A DNA stretch of 38,558 bases, from positions 1 to 38,558 of the IMG/VR virus record IMGVR_UViG_3300025917_000038. The stretch is one strand, 5' to 3'. Source of the stretch: a virus. Numbering within the stretch: position 1 is the first letter of the stretch; each line of letters opens with the position of its first letter. This document shows, in pieces, positions 31,222 through 38,169 of the stretch. The position numbers were made by a program, and so were the translations under genes. The notes beneath the pieces were generated by a model. That model saw nothing but the letters and a program-made list of their open reading frames with translations. It did no database searches and was not told where the DNA came from.

Positions 31222-31261
31222 TACTAGTAGACTTGACATGAATACTAGTATTGCCTATACT
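31222..31261 (+). promoter_or_regulatory. Strong promoter with two TACTAGTA operators
   Basis: TTGACA (31233-31238), exactly 17 bases, TATACT (31256-31261, 5 of 6). Inside the spacer is the perfect 12-bp palindrome AATACTAGTATT (31241-31252). The core TACTAGTA also occurs at 31222-31229, 21 bases (two helical turns) away from the spacer copy at 31243-31250. This is the layout of a repressor-controlled promoter. The predicted start (about 31268) leaves a short leader with GAGGTGA before ATG 31282. Confidence 0.8.
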
Positions 31262-31281
31262 TCACGACAGAGGTGATGGAT

Positions 31282-31500
31282 ATGGCAGCCAAGCGACGCG
31301 CGACTCTCGTGGCTGATGCGGTCTCGGTCCTGTGTCCTACTTGTGGGGAACCTCAGCCGAACGGCGGCGATGGTAGCGAGCAATGGACGCCGGAAGATTT
31401 TAGGCGAGAACACGCGGGCATTCGTAATGGCATTATGAAATGTGTCTCCTGCGAAGTCACTTTTCTGGTCGTCTTAGAATCGAAGGTGATGTTCCGGTGA
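31282..31500 (+). CDS. Zn-ribbon miniprotein, 72 aa
   Basis: MAAKRRATLVADAVSVLCPT places the first CPTC pair early; KCVSCEVTFLVV gives the second CxxC. The spacing fits a single zinc ribbon of the kind that binds nucleic acid or RNA polymerase. A GAGGTGA ribosome binding site precedes ATG 31282; upstream GTG 31273 and ATG 31276 are less likely. It is the first gene after the operator-controlled promoter. Role unknown; it might be a transcription factor of the accessory operon. Confidence 0.65.
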   Translation: MAAKRRATLVADAVSVLCPTCGEPQPNGGDGSEQWTPEDFRREHAGIRNGIMKCVSCEVTFLVVLESKVMFR

Positions 31501-31550
31501 CGATTTGGGCGACTCAGTTCGCGGACGCTCAGAGGGCTGATAATCGCGGG

Positions 31551-31730
31551 ATGGCAAAGAAACGAGGCTATTCCCGCGAGTTCACCCCACGGTCGGATCG
31601 GCGCGTGCAGCTCGTGATCGATCGGATTCCACCGACGCTCTACGAAGCGGTCAAGGCGAAAGCGAAGCGAGAAGGCGTCAGTCTCCGCGCGCTCGTGCTT
31701 GGCTGGTTGAAGAATTGGATCGACTCCTAG
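31551..31730 (+). CDS. Second ribbon-helix-helix protein, 59 aa
   Basis: RRVQLVIDRIPPTLYEAVKA followed by KAKREGVSLRALVLGWLKNW is a RHH domain clearly similar to the one coded at 30181 (I-P/R-x-(IL)(WY)xxxxx(RK)A…EG(IV)S…LxxW(IL)). A basic N-terminus (MAKKRGYSREFTPRSDRR) may add DNA contacts. ATG 31551 is used; GTG 31497 would overlap the previous stop (GTGA) and add 18 residues. It may bind the TACTAGTA sites upstream. An antitoxin origin is possible, but no toxin is adjacent. Confidence 0.7.
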   Translation: MAKKRGYSREFTPRSDRRVQLVIDRIPPTLYEAVKAKAKREGVSLRALVLGWLKNWIDS

Positions 31731-31745
31731 CCGGGGACACGCTCC

Positions 31746-31967
31746 ATGAGTGAACGGATGCAGGAACAACAGGATGAAGCCGAAGCTCGGAAGCCTCGTA
31801 TTTGGGCGCTGCATTGTCCGTTCACGAAGACAGGCTTCCCAGTGCTTGGCAACTTCGGGCGCACGATCCGGCCTGTTGTAATCATTCCGATGGCGACGTG
31901 GACGAAGCTCTGTCAGGACATCCCCGAACTTGGGAAGACGCAGTTTGAGGTCGGAGCCAGCGAATGA
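31746..31967 (+). CDS. Small phage protein, 73 aa
   Basis: A charged N-terminus (MSERMQEQQDEAEARKPR) precedes an ordered part (IWALHCPFTKTGFPVLGNFG … PVVIIPMATWTKLCQDIPEL). No motif recognised. Its stop overlaps the next start (ATGA). It belongs to the operator-controlled accessory operon; function unknown. Confidence 0.58.
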   Translation: MSERMQEQQDEAEARKPRIWALHCPFTKTGFPVLGNFGRTIRPVVIIPMATWTKLCQDIPELGKTQFEVGASE

Positions 31968-32311
31968 GCAAGCAACCTGTCTATGGGTTTCCCTGCGTCA
32001 GCGATCCGAACGATTTTATTCCTGACGGTGAGTGCTCCTCGCCAGCAGAACGTGAAGCCCATCGCATCGCGTGCGCGAACTTCGGCAAGCCGACCTACGA
32101 ACCGAACAAGGGCTGCTACACCGAAGTCGACGCGGTCAGGCATGTCACGCGAACGTCGTGGGGTATCGGCACGAACCTCGTGCTGTCGTGCGACGGTTGC
32201 CGCGATCCGCACTTCGACGGCGATCCAGCGTTCATGACGTGCCACGAATGCGGCGGCCCTGAGTTCTGTGTCAACTGCTGGTCGGAGCACGAGAGGGGAC
32301 ACGATGCCTGA
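31964..32311 (+). CDS. Cys-rich zinc-binding protein, 115 aa
   Basis: Residues 76-113 hold CDGC, then CHECGGPEFCVNCWSEHERGH: four or more CxxC-type pairs with trailing His, fitting a ZZ/RING-like or double zinc site. The N-terminal half has GFPCVSDPNDFIPDGEC and KGCYTEVDAV. Possibly a protein-protein or nucleic-acid adapter. It overlaps both neighbours, by 4 and 8 bases. Confidence 0.65.
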   Translation: MSKQPVYGFPCVSDPNDFIPDGECSSPAEREAHRIACANFGKPTYEPNKGCYTEVDAVRHVTRTSWGIGTNLVLSCDGCRDPHFDGDPAFMTCHECGGPEFCVNCWSEHERGHDA

Positions 32312-32678
32312 ACCATGCGGCCACGGCTGGCATTTCGGAGGACCGTGTATGGACGAACCGCAGTGCGAATACCGCAACGACTACGGCCAACGGTGCATTC
32401 ATCGCGTGGGGCATGAGGGCGTCCAGTTGCACGTCTGCTACGGCTACCAAGATCCGGCGTTCGCCAAGAAACCGCTGACGGAGCGTGAACAACTCCTTAA
32501 ACTAGCGGCTGAGTTCCAGCGTGCGCGTCGTGAGTTTGAGATGCGCGTGGAAGCCGCCGCGCTGGAAGTCACCAGCCATCGCGAAACAGATCAGCAGTGC
32601 AATCGGCGAGGTTTCGGTCGCAGAGGCGAAGGCCGCGATCGTGCGCGAGTTCACCGACAGAATTTAGGGAAAGGCTAG
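32304..32678 (+). CDS. Cys/His-rich small protein with doubtful 3' end, 124 aa
   Basis: MPEPCGHGWHFGGPCMDEPQ then CEYRNDYGQRCIHRVGHEGV QLHVC gives a clear Cys/His zinc-site pattern. The following helix (REQLLKLAAEFQRARREFEM) also looks real. After about 32570 this frame becomes low-quality sequence (ETDQQCNRRGFGRRGEGRDR), whereas the +1 frame reads AIAKQISSAIGEVSVAEAKA AIVREFTDRI and stops at 32667. One extra base near 32570-32580 (for example in AGCCATC) would restore a coherent end. The C-terminus should be treated as uncertain. Confidence 0.55.
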   Translation: MPEPCGHGWHFGGPCMDEPQCEYRNDYGQRCIHRVGHEGVQLHVCYGYQDPAFAKKPLTEREQLLKLAAEFQRARREFEMRVEAAALEVTSHRETDQQCNRRGFGRRGEGRDRARVHRQNLGKG

Positions 32679-32682
32679 CCCC

Positions 32683-32898
32683 ATGACGGCAGACACCCGC
32701 CAACTCGACCACGCAGGCATGAACGAAATTACCCGCGAGAAGGCCGAGCGTGCAGTCGAGAAAACGTGCTCAGCATATCAGCCGAGCACGCACGGCAACG
32801 CCTATGAACGGAAGAACGGCGAGGCTTCGATTTGCGTGATGTGCCTTCAACCACAGTGGCGGCATTGGCTGAAACAGATGTTAGGGGTTGGTCGATGA
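32683..32898 (+). CDS. Small zinc-site protein, 71 aa
   Basis: A helical start (MTADTRQLDHAGMNEITREK) precedes a possible zinc site formed by C29, H37, C52 and C55 (ASICVMCLQPQWRHW). Basic C-terminus. ATG 32683 follows the preceding gene by 4 bases; the stop overlaps the next ATG (ATGA). No family recognised. Confidence 0.55.
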   Translation: MTADTRQLDHAGMNEITREKAERAVEKTCSAYQPSTHGNAYERKNGEASICVMCLQPQWRHWLKQMLGVGR

Positions 32899-34412
32899 CG
32901 GCCGACACTCTGGAGCGCCTGCAAGTACTTATTTCGGATTGGACATCCGCTGCCGATACGGCGCGAGCACGGAATGCCAGACAAGAGGGCAACGTGTTAA
33001 CTTGCTGCGTGGCTCAGCTATCTGCGGTAATTGGTAATTGTGCCCTCGTGCGCGCCGGAGGCGTGCCCCAACCCGAGACGCCAGAAGATCTCGGGACGAA
33101 ATTCTGGCTATTTGGCGAACTTCAGCAGATGCCGAACCGCTGGCGAGGTGAATCAGGCTCGAAAGGATGGGCGCTCGGCAAGGAGTCGTGCGCGCAGGAC
33201 GTGGAAGCATTAATCAAAGCCGCAGTTGAGCGAGGGAGAGCACATGCACATGACCATGCAGGGATTCGATCCGTTGGATGCGCAGGAGATGGCCCAGAAG
33301 ACGCCACTACTAACGCGATGGTTGCTCCGGGCGTTTCGTCGTCGCCTGAACCGGGACGTGCTGTCGCGGCTGATGAATCGGGCTTACGAGTGGGGCGTGA
33401 TCAACAGTCATCAACTGCACGAGATTCATCACCACATGGACCCGACACAGAACGGCTTCATCGGCCGGATCTAGCGCGACTTGTCGAGCGGTTGTGTAAG
33501 TTCAACTGCGATGCTGAGTCATCCTGCCGCTGTGCTGCTCACGAAATGTATCGAGCGGCGCGCCCCGGAGGCGTGGAGACGCCGCCAGAAACTGAAACGG
33601 CGTTTTGGAAACAGCACTATCTAAATCTCAAGAATGCTATCGGGGCACAGCACTCCTCCAGTTTCGCCGATACGCTTCGACGTGCGACCTTGGCGCGGGG
33701 AGGCGTGGAGCGGACGCCAGAGAAGGAGATTAGAGATGAAAGTGCCATTTCCGCACAAGATGCAATACGCGATGAATCTGACGAACAAGTCACAGGAGGC
33801 GGTGGACAGGATCAACAAGTGGGTGGAGCAGAACGGCGGCAGCGTGGAGCACAAGACCACCGAACAGATCCGCATGGAAGTCTTACCACTGCTGAAGAAA
33901 TAGCACGGGGAGCCGTGGAGAGGCCAGCGCAGGATTTAGAGTTTCAACGCCAACGTGCCGACAAATCCGCCGAAGAAGCCTTGCGTGGGAGTGAGCCGTT
34001 GATCCCTTCAGAGCGTGACGAACTGAACGAGTGGCGGCAGTGGCGCAGCATGATTGAGGCGCACGGTATGACGGCACCTATCGAGCGGGGAGCCCGCCCC
34101 AGCCCTCCACCGGCCGAGGCTCAAGAGCGTTACGAAGCCGCAGTGGCTCAGGTGTTGATCGAGTTGGCGTTTCTGTTGCCGAGGGGCACCGATCTTCGTG
34201 TTCATCCGATAGGCGTCAAGTTGTTGGAGATGGTCAGAGCGCAGTGTGCGTTCATGGCCAGTCCTCCACCGGCCACGCCGCAGGAGACGCAACACTACGA
34301 ATCTGGTAATTGTCCGCATTGCGGGGCGTGGGTAGACTTCGCGCAGGAACACGCGATAGAAGCCCTTCCCGTCGCTCCCCACGGGGCCGACACGCCACAG
34401 GAGAAGAAATGA
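32895..34412 (+). CDS. Mosaic 505-aa ORF with repeated RGGVE-P linkers
   Basis: ATG 32895 (MTADTLERLQVLISDWTSAA) overlaps the previous stop (ATGA). Short folded-looking modules alternate with a recurring linker: RAGGVPQPETPED, ARPGGVETPPETE, ARGGVERTPEKE, ARGAVERPAQDLE, ERGARPSPPPAEA. Good-looking modules include FWLFGELQQMPNRWRGESGS, ERLCKFNCDAESSCRCAAHE, DELNEWRQWRSMIEAHGM and NCPHCGAWVDFAQEHA (a CxxC pair). Two stretches (about 33244-33474 and 33736-33903) look like shadow sequence in this frame and carry convincing nested genes in the +1 frame. Either a genuine overprinted fusion or several small genes joined by lost stops. Function unknown. Confidence 0.5.
   Translation: MTADTLERLQVLISDWTSAADTARARNARQEGNVLTCCVAQLSAVIGNCALVRAGGVPQPETPEDLGTKFWLFGELQQMPNRWRGESGSKGWALGKESCAQDVEALIKAAVERGRAHAHDHAGIRSVGCAGDGPEDATTNAMVAPGVSSSPEPGRAVAADESGLRVGRDQQSSTARDSSPHGPDTERLHRPDLARLVERLCKFNCDAESSCRCAAHEMYRAARPGGVETPPETETAFWKQHYLNLKNAIGAQHSSSFADTLRRATLARGGVERTPEKEIRDESAISAQDAIRDESDEQVTGGGGQDQQVGGAERRQRGAQDHRTDPHGSLTTAEEIARGAVERPAQDLEFQRQRADKSAEEALRGSEPLIPSERDELNEWRQWRSMIEAHGMTAPIERGARPSPPPAEAQERYEAAVAQVLIELAFLLPRGTDLRVHPIGVKLLEMVRAQCAFMASPPPATPQETQHYESGNCPHCGAWVDFAQEHAIEALPVAPHGADTPQEKK
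33244..33474 (+). CDS. Nested gene 1, helical protein, 76 aa
   Basis: AGGGAG precedes ATG 33244. The product MHMTMQGFDPLDAQEMAQKT … WLLRAFRRRLNRDVLSRLMN … WGVINSHQLHEIHHHMDPTQ is well-formed, with amphipathic helices and a His-rich end. The long ORF in the other frame is low-quality here. No family known. It is in the same frame as the second nested gene. Confidence 0.6.
   Translation: MHMTMQGFDPLDAQEMAQKTPLLTRWLLRAFRRRLNRDVLSRLMNRAYEWGVINSHQLHEIHHHMDPTQNGFIGRI
33736..33903 (+). CDS. Nested gene 2, small protein, 55 aa
   Basis: AAGGAG lies 9 bases before ATG 33736, the best ribosome binding site in this region. The product MKVPFPHKMQYAMNLTNKSQ … AVDRINKWVEQNGGSVEHKT … EVLPLLKK has a clear helix-turn-strand pattern. 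In the overlapping long frame this stretch is Gly/Gln/Arg-rich filler. Function unknown. Confidence 0.62.
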   Translation: MKVPFPHKMQYAMNLTNKSQEAVDRINKWVEQNGGSVEHKTTEQIRMEVLPLLKK

Positions 34413-34467
34413 CGACAATCACGGGGCGCTCGAACGAGCTATTAGCGCACTCGAACATGAGGCTGAC

Positions 34468-34689
34468 GTGCTTGATGCGTGGGTTGAAGAGGTGAATCGC
34501 GGAAGTTGGTCCACGCAGCTCAACGCGAGGATGACAGCGACGATCTTCGGATCAGGGCCGTATTTGAAGGTGCCGATTCAGGGCTACTGGGGCCGCGAAG
34601 AAGAGACCGTGCATCGCGTCTATCCGCCTAAACGCTTGCGAATTAGGCTCGCAAAACAATTCCAACCGACCACACCCGAGGAGCCCTAG
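34468..34689 (+). CDS. Small phage protein with broken N-terminal frame, 73 aa
   Basis: GTG 34468 has GAGG 5 bases upstream and opens LDAWVEEVNRGSWST. The same frame upstream reads DNHGALERAISALEHEADV, which looks coding but has no ATG. An ATG at 34409 overlaps the previous stop and would connect if one base were added near 34412-34425. So the intact gene probably begins at 34409. The C-terminal half is beta-rich and basic (FGSGPYLKVPIQGYWGREEE). It ends 2 bases before the glycosidase gene. Function unknown. Confidence 0.5.
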   Translation: MLDAWVEEVNRGSWSTQLNARMTATIFGSGPYLKVPIQGYWGREEETVHRVYPPKRLRIRLAKQFQPTTPEEP

Positions 34690-34691
34690 AG

Positions 34692-35537
34692 ATGAAGATC
34701 GGCATTCAAGGCGGCATCGGTGACGCGATCCCCACGCTCGCAGTGTGTGAAGAGCTGCGAATCGACGCCGTGCGATGTGATGTGACCGACGCGACGAATT
34801 ACCCGTCGTTAGTCGCGCGGTTTCTCGAATCCACAATCCAGCCGCTGTTTATGATCCGCGACGTATCAAAAGCCGCGGCGCTGATGGACGCCGCACTGCC
34901 GACGCCGCTCCAATGGGGATTAGAAGTCTTTAACGAGCCGAACATCAACGCGATTTCGGTTGATACTTACGTGGCCGGCGTCAATCAAGTGTTCAGTGAT
35001 GCGCGCTCGAGAGGCTTTCAAGGCCGCGTGTATGCCGGCGCCATCGCGAATCTGAATGTCGAAGGCATCGACTATTTACGACGCGCCGAACCGAGATTAT
35101 CGCCTGGAATCGCCATCGCCATCCATCGATATCAACCGGGCACGCAAACCGATCTATTCGGGAAGAGTCGCCGCGCTGTCGCGTGGACGCCATTCGCGTC
35201 GCGCGAGGCTGAACTAGAAACCGTGCGCCAAATCATCGGCGATCGGCATCTCGCGGTCACGGAATTCGGCTACCATACCGCCACGGAAGAAATCGGCTGG
35301 TTTAAGGTGCGTCTCACTGATGACCAAGCGCGCGATAACCTCGTGGCTGATTTCCAGTTCTACGAAGCGAACGGTCCAGAACTCGTGATCGTGTATCAGT
35401 GGAACGATGGCCCGATCGTGTCAGGGACGAACGAACCCATCGATCAGTTCATGCACCGTTTCGGAATTACGAAGGAAGATGGCACCGTGAAACCGCAGGC
35501 GGATGCGTTCCGCCTCTTTCGAGAAATGAGTAGCTAA
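34692..35537 (+). CDS. TIM-barrel glycoside hydrolase-like protein (clan GH-A type), 281 aa
   Basis: Starts as a beta/alpha barrel (MKIGIQGGIGDAIPTLAVCE). Strand 4 ends in WGLEVFNEPNI with N81-E82-P83, the acid/base NEP motif of clan GH-A. A later strand ends in LAVTEFGYHT with E191 as candidate nucleophile; IAIHRY (146-148) and VIVYQWND (about 232-239) fit the barrel end. No signal peptide, so it is virion-borne, cytoplasmic, or released by lysis. GAGGAG precedes the ATG. It shares an operon with another NEP-type barrel. It could degrade host glycan, capsule or peptidoglycan; the family cannot be fixed by eye. Confidence 0.75.
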   Translation: MKIGIQGGIGDAIPTLAVCEELRIDAVRCDVTDATNYPSLVARFLESTIQPLFMIRDVSKAAALMDAALPTPLQWGLEVFNEPNINAISVDTYVAGVNQVFSDARSRGFQGRVYAGAIANLNVEGIDYLRRAEPRLSPGIAIAIHRYQPGTQTDLFGKSRRAVAWTPFASREAELETVRQIIGDRHLAVTEFGYHTATEEIGWFKVRLTDDQARDNLVADFQFYEANGPELVIVYQWNDGPIVSGTNEPIDQFMHRFGITKEDGTVKPQADAFRLFREMSS

Positions 35538-35836
35538 TGGAAGCGGATGGACTGTGGATTCACGTCAAAATCGTCACGTCGTCAGCAGGAACGGTGCTCG
35601 AGAATCCGAATGGCACCGTGCGAAGCCTGAATCCGGCACACAATACGCCGCCCTACGGTCCCTATCATTGGGAGGAACGCCCCGCCAACACGCACGGCGG
35701 CTACGAGCTGTGCGAGCCAGGAGACGGCACAGTCGCGTATGCGCCGCTCGGTGAAATTCTGATGTTCGGCTTCAAAAACACCGTTCCGAACGCGCCGGGA
35801 TTTAGCGCGATGACGGTGGAGCCGTTGAAGCTGTGA
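35537..35836 (+). CDS. Small beta protein between two glycosidase-like genes, 99 aa
   Basis: Starts MEADGLWIHVKIVTSSAGTV and has a Pro/Tyr/His-rich middle (NTPPYGPYHWEERPANTHGG) and GDGTVAYAPLGEILMFGFKN. No motif recognised. Its ATG overlaps the stop of the first barrel by one base and its stop overlaps the next start (GTGA), so all three are tightly coupled. Possibly a carbohydrate-binding or fibre-adaptor subunit of the pair. Confidence 0.58.
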   Translation: MEADGLWIHVKIVTSSAGTVLENPNGTVRSLNPAHNTPPYGPYHWEERPANTHGGYELCEPGDGTVAYAPLGEILMFGFKNTVPNAPGFSAMTVEPLKL

Positions 35837-37101
35837 GCGCTGGCGCGTATCTCGTCTCGACGGGCGGATCGGGCCGCGGTAACACGGCGCGGTATCCGCT
35901 CAGAGGGCGAATTTACTTGAATCCGCGAGGCGTCTGGTGTGATGCGGATGGACCGTGCCTGATATTCTTCCATTCGGCCTTCCAACTCATCACGCTCGTG
36001 GCAACAGACAAGCCGGAAGCCGTGCGAACCGTGCGCGCGATTGCTCGCGCCGGGTCAGGCGTCAGAATTTTCACTCGGATCGGGGCCGATTTCGATGTCG
36101 TCGGCCGGCATCCCTATTTCAGTGACACGTATTGGGGAAAAGGCAACCGAGAAATAGATACCACGATGTGCCGCGACTACTTAGCCGAGACATTGGACCT
36201 CTGCGGTGATCATGGGCTAAAAGTCTGCACGACGATGGGCTCCATGTCGAAAAACGATGCGGTCGAATACGACTTCCACATGATGGTCGGCGACATCATC
36301 GTCGCATCGGGGCATCAAGAGACCGTCGCGATCGGCGAACATCGTAACGAACCCGACCAAACCTCGCAATATCGCGGCGATCCGCCGAAAGCCTGGGAAT
36401 TAGCCAAGCGCACGATGCAGGATTTCAAAGCGAAGGTTGGCTGTGTTATCACTGGCGGTTCGTGGGGCGACAACGATATGGTGCTCGCGTCTGCTGACGG
36501 CATGGACGCGATGGATACGCACGCGAACCGGAGCCCGACGCCTGAGCATGTGCGGCATGTGCACACCGTGTGGAATACCTACAAGTTCAACGGGCGGTCG
36601 AATAAAGGGATTTGGCGTGGCGAAGACCCTGGACCGAACGATCCCTACGTAGAGAACACGAGACGCGAGCCACACGCGAGCATCGGCGGCGATATGTTCG
36701 TCGGCAACAACGATCCCGACTATCAATTCGCCGATACGATGGTCGCAGCATTCACCGGACAAGCGCAGTGCTGGCTCAACGGTCCCGCGGTGCGCCAGTA
36801 TTGCCCGATCGACTCCACGGCCTGGGGCTTCAGTGAGTGCCCCGAGCTGCTGCACACGTTCATGCCGAAGGATGTCGGAGTATGGGCCATGCAGACGCCG
36901 AATCCGTCATGGATTATCGCGCCGGATAACAAGCGCTTCGTCTACGCCGGCCTTACAGCGTGGGGCCAATACACGCGCCCGCCGCGTCCGATCGGGAAGC
37001 GTCAAGTCATCACAGCGGCTGGGTTATTGAATGAGGGATCTGGACCTGTGACGTTGCCAGACGGCGTGAAATCGCTGTTGGTTGTTGGAGAATTCGCCTA
37101 A
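35833..37101 (+). CDS. Second TIM-barrel glycosidase-like protein, 422 aa
   Basis: GTG 35833 overlaps the previous stop. An N-terminal beta part (YPLRGRIYLNPRGVWCDADG) leads into a barrel-like region: GVRIFTRIGADFDVVGRHPY, a long helix, LKVCTTMGSMS, then VAIGEHRNEPDQ with N172-E173-P174 (a second NEP motif), MDAMDTHANRSPTPEHVRHV and WGFSECPELLHTF. The H-x-N-E-P and the D-T-H strand suit clan GH-A, but I cannot name a nucleophile with confidence. The C-terminus ends in a small beta domain. Could be a degraded, glycan-binding barrel or an active enzyme. Confidence 0.62.
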   Translation: MSAGAYLVSTGGSGRGNTARYPLRGRIYLNPRGVWCDADGPCLIFFHSAFQLITLVATDKPEAVRTVRAIARAGSGVRIFTRIGADFDVVGRHPYFSDTYWGKGNREIDTTMCRDYLAETLDLCGDHGLKVCTTMGSMSKNDAVEYDFHMMVGDIIVASGHQETVAIGEHRNEPDQTSQYRGDPPKAWELAKRTMQDFKAKVGCVITGGSWGDNDMVLASADGMDAMDTHANRSPTPEHVRHVHTVWNTYKFNGRSNKGIWRGEDPGPNDPYVENTRREPHASIGGDMFVGNNDPDYQFADTMVAAFTGQAQCWLNGPAVRQYCPIDSTAWGFSECPELLHTFMPKDVGVWAMQTPNPSWIIAPDNKRFVYAGLTAWGQYTRPPRPIGKRQVITAAGLLNEGSGPVTLPDGVKSLLVVGEFA

Positions 37102-37262
37102 TGGACCCACTCACCGCCTTTTTGAAGGTGTTGGAAGCGATCACGAAGTTGATTCAGACTGTCGTGGAATCGCAACCGCCGGAAGTGCGCGCGGAATTGT
37201 GGAAGCTGTATCTCGAGGACGTGAAAGCCACGCGCGCCTTTTTCGAGAAGTTCAAGCCATGA
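37101..37262 (+). CDS. Small helical phage protein, 53 aa
   Basis: ATG 37101 overlaps the previous stop as TAATG. MDPLTAFLKVLEAITKLIQT then ESQPPEVRAELWKLYLEDVK and FFEKFKP match a recurrent phage miniprotein pattern (QPPEVRAELWxLxLE…FxxxFKP). All helix, no membrane segment. Function unknown; often found near lysis or tail genes. Confidence 0.65.
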   Translation: MDPLTAFLKVLEAITKLIQTVVESQPPEVRAELWKLYLEDVKATRAFFEKFKP

Positions 37263-37278
37263 GCGAAGGGTGTAAATT

Positions 37279-37581
37279 ATGAACGAACACACAAGCGAAC
37301 GCGGCACGTCAATGCCGCCGTGTAGTGAGCCAGGATGCGTCGGACTCGCCGGCCCGAATGGGCAGTGTGTCGCTCACTCGCAGGGCTATCGACGGCATTC
37401 CGGCTCCCATGATATTCACTGCGAGAACTGCCGTAAGGTGATTCGCAAAGACGAGTGGTATCGCGCCGTAGGCGGGCTTATTCAGCACACCAAACCGTGC
37501 GCGACACATCCAGACGTGATAAAGGAACGCGCGGCGGCGGTTTCGACTAACGCAGCAAGCGAGCCGCGTGGCGCAAGCTAG
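37279..37581 (+). CDS. Zn-finger-like protein, 100 aa
   Basis: Contains CSEPGC, GQCVAHSQGYRRH, and HDIHCENCRKVIRKDEWYRA with a further H-x-KPCATH, a dispersed Cys/His set that could bind two zinc ions. Start ATG 37279 follows a GAAGGGTG stretch. An earlier ATG (37259) gives only seven codons before stopping. Role unknown. Confidence 0.58.
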   Translation: MNEHTSERGTSMPPCSEPGCVGLAGPNGQCVAHSQGYRRHSGSHDIHCENCRKVIRKDEWYRAVGGLIQHTKPCATHPDVIKERAAAVSTNAASEPRGAS

Positions 37582-37729
37582 CTTCAACTTTGACACGCCA
37601 GTCGTCGCGCTCGAACGGTGGGGCGGTCGTATCGCAGGCTTGTGCTACTTCGGTCAGACTGGCGTAGGTTGGCTGGCGCCGCATCATTGCGTGTGGTGCT
37701 ACGTGTTCACGATTTCAGCAGATGCGTAA
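37568..37729 (+). CDS. Small Cys/His-containing protein, 53 aa
   Basis: GTG 37568 overlaps the end of the preceding gene. MAQASFNFDTPVVALERWGG then IAGLCYFGQTGVGWLAPHHC and VWCYVFTISADA show a sensible strand pattern and a HHC-x2-C site. No strong ribosome binding site is seen. It fills an otherwise empty stretch between two genes. Confidence 0.45.
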   Translation: MAQASFNFDTPVVALERWGGRIAGLCYFGQTGVGWLAPHHCVWCYVFTISADA

Positions 37730-37908
37730 GCGTGTTGTTGCAGTCGGCGATCGAGTAACCGCTGAAATGCGATAAGCGATATCGCGCGACCGTTGAGACT
37801 TACGATATACACCGACACATGGTGGGAGTGCGCCCACAGATGCAAGGCTTTACGTGGTGGTATGTGGAAGACGTAGAACACGTCAAACGACTCAAGCGAA
37901 AACCATGA
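37722..37908 (+). pseudogene. Frame-broken small SH3/KOW-like protein, about 61 aa
   Basis: ATG 37722 reads MRKRVVAVGDRVTAEM and stops at 37773-37775. In the +1 frame the sequence CDKRYRATVETYDIHRHMVG … FTWWYVEDVEHVKRLKRKP continues to TGA 37906-37908. Removing one A near 37767 (GAAAT) joins them into 61 residues with a VGDRV strand start and WWYVEDVxxLKR ending, typical of phage SH3/KOW-fold miniproteins. Real mutation or assembly indel. Its end overlaps the next ATG (ATGA). Confidence 0.5.
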
Positions 37909-37997
37909 CGCGGCATGACTGGTGGGATGCCTCGTGCGTGATCGGCGTGATCGGGCTGTTCGTGGCGCTGGCGTATCTCGTGGTGTCGCTCTCGTGA
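37905..37997 (+). CDS. 30-aa single-span membrane peptide
   Basis: ATG 37905 overlaps the previous stop (ATGA). MTRHDWWDASCVIGVIGLFV ALAYLVVSLS is one hydrophobic segment after a short polar and aromatic head. It resembles the 30-residue peptide before TerL in size only. Possible lysis or membrane-associated peptide; no family recalled. Confidence 0.55.
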   Translation: MTRHDWWDASCVIGVIGLFVALAYLVVSLS

Positions 37998-38007
37998 GGA
38001 CGTTGTG

Positions 38008-38169
38008 ATGGATACAGCATCGCAGCTCCGCTTAGCCGCGGACCATCTTTTCGCGATTTACAAACAGCTCAAGAAATCAAACGCGCGACGTGATGAAATC
38101 GGACAGATGTCGAATCGGCTGCACGCACTGGCGAGAATTGAAGAGAAGGACCGATCGCTCCAACCCTAG
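38008..38169 (+). CDS. Small helical protein, 53 aa
   Basis: GAGG lies 8 bases before ATG 38008. MDTASQLRLAADHLFAIYKQ LKKSNARRDEIGQMSNRLHA LARIEEKDRSLQP is a clean charged helix pair. Function unknown. Confidence 0.6.
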   Translation: MDTASQLRLAADHLFAIYKQLKKSNARRDEIGQMSNRLHALARIEEKDRSLQP

